Of a DNA stretch of 10,567 nt, positions 1-6,541 are shown piece by piece. This DNA is from an uncultured Ignavibacteriota bacterium (GTDB taxonomy: Bacteria > Bacteroidota > Ignavibacteria > Tepidaquicellales > Tepidaquicellaceae), in NCBI GenBank assembly GCA_937915485.1, contig CALGII010000137.1, positions 1 to 10,567 on the forward strand, in the 5' to 3' direction. Made by a program: the position numbers and the translations under genes. The notes under the pieces were generated by a model that saw only the letters and a program-made list of their open reading frames with translations, was not told the origin of the DNA and did no database searches. Positions within the stretch are counted from its first letter, which is position 1; each line of letters begins with the position of its first letter.

Positions 1-225
1 TTCGCGGGAATATACATCGCTTCTCAGAAATTTTATAAAATCGACTACGAGTACAGCAAAATCGTAATCCTGATTATTCTGATGGTGATTTCTTACGCCG
101 CATACCTGATTATCAGACCGTATGATTTATTGTACGTTAAAATATTATTTTTCATCGCCCTTACCGGCTCGATTTTTATATTCAAAATCATTAATCCGAA
201 AACTATTAGACGGTTCACGAAATGA
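1..225 (+). CDS. C-terminal fragment of a polytopic membrane protein, probably a polysaccharide (O-antigen/EPS) flippase
   Basis: Frame 1 is open from the window edge to a TGA at 223-225, giving the last 74 residues; the N-terminus lies outside. The fragment opens with ASQKFYKIDYEYSKI. This resembles the loop between late helices of oligosaccharide flippases (Wzx/MATE-like) in Bacteroidota, which often carry a SQKxYxIxYE stretch. Two hydrophobic segments follow, roughly residues 21-38 and 44-63, and the protein ends in a short basic tail (RRFTK). Flippases of this class move lipid-linked oligosaccharides across the inner membrane. The gene overlaps the next one by ATGA (222-225), so the two are probably translationally coupled. 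This places a cell-envelope function at the head of the operon. The membrane location is clear from sequence; the flippase assignment is an inference from a short tail and could be another multi-helix transporter. Confidence 0.6.
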   Translation, partial: FAGIYIASQKFYKIDYEYSKIVILIILMVISYAAYLIIRPYDLLYVKILFFIALTGSIFIFKIINPKTIRRFTK

Positions 226-1427
226 AATTTCTGATATCGATATTGTTTCTTGTTTTATCTCTCTGCGCATCGGCTCAGGTTAAACAGGGAAGGTTCTCAT
301 CCGGCGAGGAAACGCTGATTTCGGATTTGAAATACATTATCGAAGGAAAGAATCTGGCGCTTATTACTAATAAAACGGCGGTTGACCGCGGCGGTAAACA
401 CATTATCGAAATTCTGACGGAAAATAATTTTAATCTGAAAAAAATATTCACTCCCGAACACGGATTTTCGGCGGATGATATTTATAAAGGCTCTGATACA
501 GAAATCCCGGTTATCCCGCTTTACGGAAAGAAGAATTCATTTTCGCGGAATGACGTCGAAGACATTGACGTGATTATTTACGACATTCAGGAACTCGGAG
601 CGAGGTTCTATACATACACTTCGACGCTTTATCTCACGATGAAAGACGCTGCGGATTTCGGCAAGACGTATATAGTCTGCGACAGGCCTTCGGTTGCCAA
701 CCTGAACTACGCGGGAGGTTTCCTTCTTGATGAAAAGTTTTCGTCATTTGTCGGCAGGATTCCGACTCCCGCAGTTTTCGGATTGACAATCGGTGAACTT
801 GCAAATTTTCTTAACGGGGAATACATAAAAAGTTCTCAACTCTTCGTTGCGGCTATGAAAGGTTACGGAAGAAACACGAAGTATGAAGATGTTATGTCCG
901 GCTGGGTCAATCCCTCTCCGAGCATCCTGTCCCTCGCATCCGCGAGAAATTATCCTGCGCTCTGCTTTCTTGAGGGGACGAATATTTCCGAAGGAAGGGG
1001 AACCGATACGCCTTTCATAGTTTTCGGCGCTCCGTTCGTCGACTCCAAATCTCTGCTTGGAGAACTTGACAAATTCGGATTGACCGGAGTCGAATTCACT
1101 GAGACTGAATTCGTGCCTCTGCAGGAAAAACTACCGTCATATACGGCGTTGAAATTCAATGGCGTGAAGTGTTTCGGGCTGAAGATGAAAGTTACTGATA
1201 TAAATAATTTCAAACCATTTGATGTGTCCGTCGCGATTCTGCTTTCATTGAAAAAAACCGCGCCTGAGTTCGCCTGGGATAAAGGAAAATTCATAGATAA
1301 ACTTGCGGGAACCGACCTTCTGAGGAAAATGATAAATGATGGATATTCTTACGAAGAGATTTTAAAAAGAGCAGGGGAAGATGTAACCGAATTCACAAGA
1401 TTATCGTCACGTTATCTGCTTTACTGA
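222..1427 (+). CDS. Secreted exo-beta-N-acetylmuramidase, NamZ/DUF1343 family (YbbC-like)
   Basis: The 401-residue protein starts at an ATG overlapping the upstream stop. A Sec signal peptide (MKFLISILFLVLSLCASAQ) has a probable signal peptidase I site after ASA. The mature part shows the hallmarks of the DUF1343/NamZ family: LITNKTAVDRGG (about 47-58), PEHGF (78-82), YDIQELGARFYTYTST (120-135), CDRP (153-156), a VFGLTIGELA stretch (185-194), PSPSI (231-235) and EGTNISEGRGT (251-261). Family members remove terminal N-acetylmuramic acid from peptidoglycan fragments (CAZy GH171), so a periplasmic or outer-membrane role in cell-wall turnover is likely. The length is near the family norm and no frame break is visible. 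The gene abuts the CapA-like gene with no gap. The family call is firm; substrate activity is carried over from characterised relatives. I saw no murein-recycling gene such as a MurNAc transporter next to it. Confidence 0.9.
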   Translation: MKFLISILFLVLSLCASAQVKQGRFSSGEETLISDLKYIIEGKNLALITNKTAVDRGGKHIIEILTENNFNLKKIFTPEHGFSADDIYKGSDTEIPVIPLYGKKNSFSRNDVEDIDVIIYDIQELGARFYTYTSTLYLTMKDAADFGKTYIVCDRPSVANLNYAGGFLLDEKFSSFVGRIPTPAVFGLTIGELANFLNGEYIKSSQLFVAAMKGYGRNTKYEDVMSGWVNPSPSILSLASARNYPALCFLEGTNISEGRGTDTPFIVFGAPFVDSKSLLGELDKFGLTGVEFTETEFVPLQEKLPSYTALKFNGVKCFGLKMKVTDINNFKPFDVSVAILLSLKKTAPEFAWDKGKFIDKLAGTDLLRKMINDGYSYEEILKRAGEDVTEFTRLSSRYLLY

Positions 1428-2519
1428 ATGAAACTCTTTCTTCTAATATTTCTCCCGCTGTTATTATTTGCATCCTGCAAACTTGAAAAACCGCGGGACA
1501 CGAATACACAAAATAAACCCGATACAAATAGCACGGAGAAGTCAGACAATGAATCACTTTTCACAATAATCGCTGTCGGCGACATAATGATGGGAACTAC
1601 TTACCCCTCTAAAGACCTGCCGCCGAATGACGGAGAGACTTTGCTTGATGGAGTTTCGGAAATTCTCGGCGATGCTGATTTGACAATCGGGAATCTCGAA
1701 GGACCGTTTCTTGACGCGGGCGGTACGCCGAAAAAGTGCAGGGACTCTTCATCAAGATGTTATTCGTTCCGCGTGCCCGAGCGTTATGCGGAATATCTGA
1801 GCGATGCGGGATTTGATTTCCTGAATCTCGCAAACAACCACGCGGGAGATATGGGTGATGAAGGCAGGAATAAAACATACGACGTTCTGGACGAAAATGA
1901 AATTCTGTACGCGGGCACGAATGATTATCCCTACGTCATTGCGGACGTCAGGGGAATAAAAGTCGGAATAACGGGTTTTTCACCGAACAGGCTGACGAAC
2001 GATATTAATGATTTGGATTATGCCGCTGAACTCGTGTCTGAAATAAAATCCAAATGCGATTTTCTCATTGTTACCTTTCACGGCGGCGCTGAAGGAGCGG
2101 GAGCGCAGCGCGTTCCCCGCAGGAAAGAAATGTTTCTCGGCGAGAACAGGGGCGACGTTTATGAATTTGCACATACCGTGATTGACGCGGGAGCCGACGC
2201 GGTATTCGGTCACGGACCGCACGTGACGCGGGGAGTCGAGATTTATAAAAAGAAGTTCATCGCTTACAGCCTCGGAAATTTCTGCACTTACGGCAAGTTC
2301 AGTCTTGCGGGACCGCAGGGCGTGGCGCCGATAATAAAAGTTTTCATTGACAGAAACGGAAATTTCAAGAAGGCGGAAGTAACATCAATTAAGCAGGTCC
2401 GAAGAGGGTTTCCTGTCATAGACGAAAACGGCACGGCGTACTCAATACTTAAAAGACTGAGCGCTCAGGATTTTCCCGAAAGTCCCGCTGAATTCACGGA
2501 GAACGGATTGGTTAGATAG
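1428..2519 (+). CDS. CapA-family (poly-gamma-glutamate capsule type) metallophosphatase-like lipoprotein
   Basis: This 363-residue protein begins at an ATG immediately after the preceding TGA. The N-terminus MKLFLLIFLPLLLFASC is a lipoprotein signal with acylated Cys17; Phe at -3 is less usual in a lipobox. A polar Asn/Asp/Lys-rich linker (about 18-43) follows. The catalytic-like domain has the CapA/metallophosphatase motifs in order: AVGDIMMG (49-56), GNLEGP (88-93), LANNHAGDMG (134-143), FHGG (217-220), GHGPHV (261-266) and YSLGNF (280-285). These His/Asp/Asn residues are those expected to bind a dinuclear metal site. CapA proteins take part in capsule or poly-gamma-glutamate handling in Bacillus, but the wider family is mostly uncharacterised and often sits with envelope genes. 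Cys104 and Cys111 could form a disulphide. The tight arrangement with the muramidase-like gene suggests a shared envelope or peptidoglycan role; the exact substrate is unknown. Confidence 0.88.
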   Translation: MKLFLLIFLPLLLFASCKLEKPRDTNTQNKPDTNSTEKSDNESLFTIIAVGDIMMGTTYPSKDLPPNDGETLLDGVSEILGDADLTIGNLEGPFLDAGGTPKKCRDSSSRCYSFRVPERYAEYLSDAGFDFLNLANNHAGDMGDEGRNKTYDVLDENEILYAGTNDYPYVIADVRGIKVGITGFSPNRLTNDINDLDYAAELVSEIKSKCDFLIVTFHGGAEGAGAQRVPRRKEMFLGENRGDVYEFAHTVIDAGADAVFGHGPHVTRGVEIYKKKFIAYSLGNFCTYGKFSLAGPQGVAPIIKVFIDRNGNFKKAEVTSIKQVRRGFPVIDENGTAYSILKRLSAQDFPESPAEFTENGLVR

Positions 2520-2532
2520 AATATTTTTTTAC

Positions 2533-2561
2533 TTGACAAACCTAATTAAATATGCCATATT
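2533..2561 (+). promoter_or_regulatory. Sigma-70-type promoter of lexA
   Basis: A perfect -35 TTGACA lies at 2533-2538, then a 17-bp spacer and a -10 CATATT at 2556-2561 (4 of 6 consensus bases). The -10 ends only 5 bp before the lexA ATG at 2567. The expected transcription start therefore falls at or within a base or two of the start codon, and I see no Shine-Dalgarno sequence. The mRNA would be leaderless or nearly so. The promoter lies in the 47-bp gap after the CapA-like gene, so readthrough from upstream is also possible. Confidence 0.65.
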
Positions 2562-2567
2562 GAATTA
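2543..2567 (+). promoter_or_regulatory. Putative LexA operator (25-bp near-perfect palindrome)
   Basis: The sequence TAATTAAATATG-C-CATATTGAATTA is a palindrome centred on C2555. Eleven of twelve arm pairs match; only A2548/G2562 fails. It contains the whole -10 box and ends on the A of the lexA ATG, so a bound dimer would block RNA polymerase. LexA proteins commonly repress their own gene through such sites, which supports an SOS-box assignment. The inner core AATATG-n-CATATT resembles neither the E. coli CTGT-n8-ACAG nor the Gram-positive GAAC-n4-GTTC consensus. I saw no second copy in the window. Confidence 0.6.
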
Positions 2568-3193
2568 TGGACAAAAAATTAACCAAAAAGCAGAAGAAAA
2601 TTCTTGAGTTCATCTCAAAATTCGTCGAGGAAAACTCTTACCCTCCGACTTTGAAGGAAATTGCCGCTAAGTTTAAACTTACTATCGGCACGATTCAGGA
2701 CCACGTTTTCGCTATACAGAGAAAAGGCTATCTGGAGAAGAAGCCCGACACTGCGCGTGGATTCAAGGTGATAAAATCCAGTTCAGGCGACCAGATCAAA
2801 GCAAAAGCGGACGTGAATTACATTCCTCTTTACGGAAATGTCGCGGCTGGCGAGCCGATTTTCGCGAACGATAACATACAGGGATACGTCGCGATGGAAA
2901 AAAGTCCTCGGGGACATAACATACATTTCGCGCTTAAGGTTAAGGGAGACAGCATGACGGATGCAGGGATTTATGACGGAGATATAGTAATCGTGAGAAA
3001 ACAGGACGCGGCAGAGGACGGTGAAATTGTTATCGCCTTGCTTGACGACGAAGCAACCGTCAAGACGCTTCGCAACAGCAAGATAAAAGCGTATCTCGAG
3101 GCGGCGAATCCGAAATATAAATCAATCGTAAACAGACCGTTTTCCGTAATCGGAAAGGTTATTGAACTTCGCAGGCAGTACATGAACGCCTGA
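2567..3193 (+). CDS. lexA: LexA, SOS-response transcriptional repressor (S24 autoprotease)
   Basis: This 208-residue protein has the full LexA layout. The N-terminal winged helix-turn-helix covers about residues 5-68 (LTKKQKKILEFI, SYPPTLKEIAAKF, GTIQDHVFAIQRKGYL), followed by a short linker and the S24 peptidase domain from about 84. The self-cleavage site Ala94-Gly95 sits in NVAAGEP. The catalytic Ser129 lies in KGDSM and the Lys166 general base in EATVKTL, so the dyad is intact with the same spacing as in E. coli LexA (site 84-85, Ser119, Lys156, all shifted by ten). RecA-ssDNA filaments would stimulate cleavage and derepress SOS genes. The HTH recognition region is IGTIQDHV rather than the usual NAAxEHL type, in line with the unusual operator upstream. 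The gene has its own promoter and is followed after 20 bp by a cytochrome c gene. Confidence 0.95.
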   Translation: MDKKLTKKQKKILEFISKFVEENSYPPTLKEIAAKFKLTIGTIQDHVFAIQRKGYLEKKPDTARGFKVIKSSSGDQIKAKADVNYIPLYGNVAAGEPIFANDNIQGYVAMEKSPRGHNIHFALKVKGDSMTDAGIYDGDIVIVRKQDAAEDGEIVIALLDDEATVKTLRNSKIKAYLEAANPKYKSIVNRPFSVIGKVIELRRQYMNA

Positions 3194-3213
3194 TTTAAAA
3201 GTAAATCGTGATT

Positions 3214-3600
3214 ATGAGAACCGCTCTTATCCTGATAACGTTTGCCATTCTGTTCATTTCCGGCTGTTCGAAAGAAGACAGGGGAGTCGGACCCGTGAAG
3301 GAACTGAAATTATACGAAATCGATAATAGCATCGTGGCGGAAGGGAAAATCTTATTTGAAAACAAGTGCTCAACCTGCCACAGACTTGATGTTAAACTCG
3401 TAGGAACACCTCTGCGCGGAATAACCCGCAGAAGGACACCCGAGTGGATCATGAATATGATGCTGAATCCCGATGGTATGATTAAAGAGAACAAGGCTGC
3501 TAAGGAATTATTCGAAAAAACAGGCGTTAGAATGTCGCCCCAGAATCTCGATGAGATACAGGCGAGAAAAATTCTCGAATACCTGAGAACCGAGAATTAA
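3214..3600 (+). CDS. Small monohaem cytochrome c lipoprotein
   Basis: The protein has 128 residues when started at ATG 3214. A GTG two codons earlier (3208) is possible, but the ATG gives a standard signal, MRTALILITFAILFISGC, with lipobox ISGC and acylated Cys18. A short polar linker leads to a class I cytochrome c domain. The haem motif CSTCH is at 52-56, inside a GKILFENKCSTCHRLD stretch. The probable distal haem ligand is Met107 in GVRMSPQNL, before a C-terminal helix (EIQARKILEYLRT). It is most likely a membrane-anchored periplasmic electron carrier; its partner cannot be told from here. No oxidase, reductase or cytochrome maturation genes are adjacent. It lies 20 bp after lexA and may be cotranscribed with it, though a DNA-damage role is not implied. 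The 3' end is 12 bp from the convergent lyase gene, and no terminator is visible in that gap. Confidence 0.88.
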   Translation: MRTALILITFAILFISGCSKEDRGVGPVKELKLYEIDNSIVAEGKILFENKCSTCHRLDVKLVGTPLRGITRRRTPEWIMNMMLNPDGMIKENKAAKELFEKTGVRMSPQNLDEIQARKILEYLRTEN

Positions 3601-3612
3601 AACCCGATTGTA

Positions 3613-6267
3613 TTACTTTAACAAAACGCATTTTGACGTGAATACTTTTTTCCCCGCCTTCATCTTAATGAAATAAATCCCGCTCGGATACTTGCTCCCA
3701 TCAAAATCTACGGAATATGTTCCGGTCTCATAAACCCTGTTCGCTAGAGTTTCCAGAATCCTTCCCGTGATATCAAATACCTTAATGCTTACAAGCGAAC
3801 CCGTTTTGCCTGCATTATCGAAAGTTTCTTTTCCGACATCGAACCTTATTTTCGTAACGGGATTGAACGGATTCGGCTGATTCTGATAAAGCCTGCTTGT
3901 AATCGGTAGTACCCCTGTTTCGGTAATACCTACTTGATTGAGTGAGATACTAATGCTGTTGAATCCCGGCGGCAGATACACATCTCTGACGATTATTCCT
4001 GTAGAGTCCGCGTTTCCCGCGTAATTAAGTGCGCCGTTTAGATGAACGAAATACGGTGTATTCTTCTTCAGGTCAAAACAAAATAGTTTTACGATTCTGC
4101 CGCCCGTTACATTCGCTGCGAAGAGGCTTGCCGCTGCGGTATCACCTTTGGAATTGAAGAGAAATAATGAATTGACGTAATCGCATCCGAGAGTGCTTTC
4201 GTTAGAAATGCGGACTGCCGTTTCCGGCTGGGGCATTCCGATGTCGTTTACGTGCAATGTATGAATCATATTTACGGTATCTGATGTCAATTTTGGAATG
4301 ACCTCGATTCTCCATTTTCCCGCGGTCGAATATACCGTATCGGGATTCCCGCTCGTTGGATAATTTGCGCCGTTGACCCAGTACTCGTACCCTGACCCGC
4401 CGATTCGTTTTATCTTTGTCGAATCTGGATATACATTGTTAACCGCGATATATGATGATGCGGTAGAATAAACGCACTGCTTGCCGCTGAACGTTTCAAT
4501 ATGACCCGGCACCTGAACATTTATAATGTCTCCTGATATTTGTGGCTGGTTCGCGAAATGAGCGAGCCATCTTACTTCCCGAAGGTTCTGATTTAAACCT
4601 GTCTGAAGTATTAGGTTGTCAAGCAAGACGAATGTCTTTGGCTTTATGTAAACAATTTTCCTGATATATCTTTTTACTTTCTGCGGATTGTATGACATTG
4701 TCGCGTCCGAGTTCGAGTAAACGTACGCGCTGTCGGGCGCATACACTGTCCAACGACCTCTTTGAAACTGTGTCTCAAAAATATTTCCGTAATTCATCAG
4801 CGGGTTTGAATAAATCTGTCCTCCATCGTTAGAGACGGGTTCGCCTCCGTAATAAAACTGCTCCGTTGAATCGTAAACAGTCACTACGTTGTGCGCTGCC
4901 GTTCTTGTGTAGTAATTCTTGAAATGCGCTGAGCCGTAATAGTCATAGTAACCCGCGTCGATTAGTAGCGGTTTCCTGTAGTAAATCGAAAACGTATTGT
5001 TGTCCCTGTGTTCGTGCGAGGCGCGCTTGCTGTGCGAATTAAAATGCCAGTACTGCACGGCGTTCGAATCGTTTGTGGAACTGCTCACGAGGAGCCCTAC
5101 ACGGTCTGCAAACCAGTTCAGCGGCATCACGGGCTTTACGACCGCGGGAGCGCTGAAATCCTTGAAACAAAGAATGTTGAAATACGTGTACGTGCTTGTC
5201 AGATATTTGGGTTTTGAGTACTCCTGAGCAAGCCATCTGCTTCTCTGGTCCTGATAAACGGCGGCGTGTCTGTATATGGAGTTTGTTCCCGTGACGAATG
5301 TTTCGCCGTCGCCCTGATGAATCGTGACGTTGTCGGGTCTGACAAGGTAATAATATTGGTTAATCGAATTGCTTATCCAGCCGTAGTCATTGTAAAAATT
5401 CTTGTCCGTGCCGTTGAGAAAATTATCGAAGAGCGTGAATTGGTCCGGAAGCCCCCATACGCTGTAAGCCGCGCCCCAGTTCCATCCGCCCGTATTGGAG
5501 CGGTAATAACCGTAAACGGGCATGAATCCGTTAATCCATTTGTCGTATATTATGCTGTACCAGAGGTTCAGTGAATCCGCTTGTGAGCCGGAGCCGATTT
5601 CGTTATTTATTGCGATGATATTCTGAAGCGTAAGGACGCAGTTCCACGCGTTGTGGCTTGATACATAACTGTTCCCCGCGCTCGTTGTAATGAATGAATT
5701 TACGAATTTCCTGTTCAGTTTATAAAGCGTTGCAGCGAACTGCCGGCGAAGCGAAGAATCGATGTCATTCCTGCACCAGTCAAATACCGAACTGCCGAAA
5801 ATCCCGAAATATCTGAGCATCGTCTCAAGATTGTCTCCAGTATATCCGTTATATGCCATTGTATCCACTGACGCTACGAACTTTCTTATTATGAATCGCG
5901 TGCGCTTTAATTGCAGCGGGTCGTGGTTTAGTTTATATATGAACGCTGTAAACATTCCCGTATAGCACATGTCGTCCCTGTAGGCTCCTTCATCGGTCGT
6001 GAAATATCTGAAAATGTAATTCCACTGCGTTGAATCGCTGCCCACGAGATAGAAATCCGGCACATTGTACCACCACCCGAAGTAGTTGCTGACGAATTGA
6101 TTGTAAAAGGAACTGACAGGCGCGACGGATTTGTTCGAATCGAGAAAATTAAACCTTGACTGCGGCACGTATAATCTCGGATGCTGTGAATTTATGACCG
6201 GATATGTCTGGGCGCTGTTTGCGGTAACTATAAAAAATAACAATATTAGATTCAGAATTCTTATCAT
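3613..6267 (-). CDS. Secreted heparinase II/III-like polysaccharide lyase with type IX secretion sorting domain
   Basis: I start this 884-residue protein at the ATG at 6267. An in-frame TTG at 6282 would add five residues ahead of the signal peptide, so I reject it. The signal peptide is MIRILNLILLFFIVTANSA. An alpha-helical toroid-like part spans about 30-380, with an HNAWN motif (205-209) of the sort that holds catalytic Asn/His in such lyases. The heparinase II/III-like beta-sandwich signature follows: SHEHRDNNTFSIYY (417-430), LLIDAGYYDYYG (434-445) and RTAAHNVV (455-462). The last ~90 residues (from NQPNPFNP at 796-803 through DITGR and YPSGIYFIK) form a type A T9SS sorting domain, so the enzyme is exported across the outer membrane and released or anchored. 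The substrate could be an acidic polysaccharide such as a glycosaminoglycan or alginate-like polymer; sequence alone does not decide. It is encoded divergently from the TonB-dependent receptor. Confidence 0.88.
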   Translation of the reverse strand: MIRILNLILLFFIVTANSAQTYPVINSQHPRLYVPQSRFNFLDSNKSVAPVSSFYNQFVSNYFGWWYNVPDFYLVGSDSTQWNYIFRYFTTDEGAYRDDMCYTGMFTAFIYKLNHDPLQLKRTRFIIRKFVASVDTMAYNGYTGDNLETMLRYFGIFGSSVFDWCRNDIDSSLRRQFAATLYKLNRKFVNSFITTSAGNSYVSSHNAWNCVLTLQNIIAINNEIGSGSQADSLNLWYSIIYDKWINGFMPVYGYYRSNTGGWNWGAAYSVWGLPDQFTLFDNFLNGTDKNFYNDYGWISNSINQYYYLVRPDNVTIHQGDGETFVTGTNSIYRHAAVYQDQRSRWLAQEYSKPKYLTSTYTYFNILCFKDFSAPAVVKPVMPLNWFADRVGLLVSSSTNDSNAVQYWHFNSHSKRASHEHRDNNTFSIYYRKPLLIDAGYYDYYGSAHFKNYYTRTAAHNVVTVYDSTEQFYYGGEPVSNDGGQIYSNPLMNYGNIFETQFQRGRWTVYAPDSAYVYSNSDATMSYNPQKVKRYIRKIVYIKPKTFVLLDNLILQTGLNQNLREVRWLAHFANQPQISGDIINVQVPGHIETFSGKQCVYSTASSYIAVNNVYPDSTKIKRIGGSGYEYWVNGANYPTSGNPDTVYSTAGKWRIEVIPKLTSDTVNMIHTLHVNDIGMPQPETAVRISNESTLGCDYVNSLFLFNSKGDTAAASLFAANVTGGRIVKLFCFDLKKNTPYFVHLNGALNYAGNADSTGIIVRDVYLPPGFNSISISLNQVGITETGVLPITSRLYQNQPNPFNPVTKIRFDVGKETFDNAGKTGSLVSIKVFDITGRILETLANRVYETGTYSVDFDGSKYPSGIYFIKMKAGKKVFTSKCVLLK

Positions 6268-6354
6268 CGGGGAAAAACACAAAACAATTTATGAAAAATC
6301 GGCGATTAATTCGATTGAATAATAAAAAAAATAAGTCTTGATAATTGATAAAAA

Positions 6355-6380
6355 CAAATTTAATTTGCTGTGTACCTCAA
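6355..6380 (-). promoter_or_regulatory. Candidate Bacteroidota-type promoter for the lyase gene
   Basis: Read on the minus strand, TAAATTTG (6362 to 6355) matches the TAnnTTTG -7 consensus of Bacteroidota primary sigma factor. A TTG lies 15 bp upstream (6380 to 6378), somewhat closer than the usual spacing. The predicted leader would be about 80 nt. The -7 match is exact, but such AT-rich words arise easily by chance here. Confidence 0.35.
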
Positions 6381-6452
6381 CTTTTCACGATAAATGGATC
6401 ATGTTCTCTTTTTGTGCAGAAAAAATTTGCATTTCGGAAATCAAAATTTAAT

Positions 6453-6489
6453 TTTGGCTTTATATCTTTTTATAAATTTGCAGTATAAT
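6453..6489 (+). promoter_or_regulatory. Candidate promoter(s) for the TonB-dependent receptor
   Basis: Two overlapping signals are visible. The first is TTTG at 6453-6456 followed 16 bp later by TAAATTTG (6473-6480), an exact TAnnTTTG -7 box. The second is a perfect sigma-70 -10 hexamer TATAAT at 6484-6489, but with no TTGACA-like box at the right distance. Either would leave a leader of roughly 45-55 nt before the ATG at 6542. I cannot choose between them. Confidence 0.4.
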
Positions 6490-6531
6490 ATTTTTCATTA
6501 GTTCATAAAAAATTTTTTCAAACTTAAACTT

Positions 6532-6536
6532 AGGGG
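6532..6536 (+). promoter_or_regulatory. Ribosome binding site of the TonB-dependent receptor gene
   Basis: AGGGG lies 5 nt before the ATG at 6542 and resembles a Shine-Dalgarno core. It supports this start codon, which also gives a clean signal peptide. Confidence 0.5.
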
Positions 6537-6541
6537 TAAAG

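Larger units (their letters stand above)
6268..6541. other. Divergent AT-rich intergenic region between lyase and receptor genes
   Basis: This 274-bp gap separates two divergently transcribed genes and is visibly AT-rich compared with both. It contains no open frame worth calling and no tRNA or riboswitch fold that I recognise. It holds candidate promoters for both directions and the receptor ribosome binding site, listed separately. Confidence 0.7.

Noticed and set aside
3208..3213. GTG start for the cytochrome c
   Set aside because: ATG two codons downstream gives the usual lipoprotein signal; nothing in the sequence favours the GTG. The difference is only two residues.
3601..3612. Terminator between the convergent cytochrome and lyase genes
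   Set aside because: The gap is 12 bp with no hairpin or T run; any termination signal must lie inside the coding ends and I could not identify one.
6268..6282. Start of the lyase at TTG 6282 (five extra residues)
   Set aside because: The extension MCFSP would precede an already complete signal peptide beginning at ATG 6267, and TTG is a weak start without a ribosome binding site.
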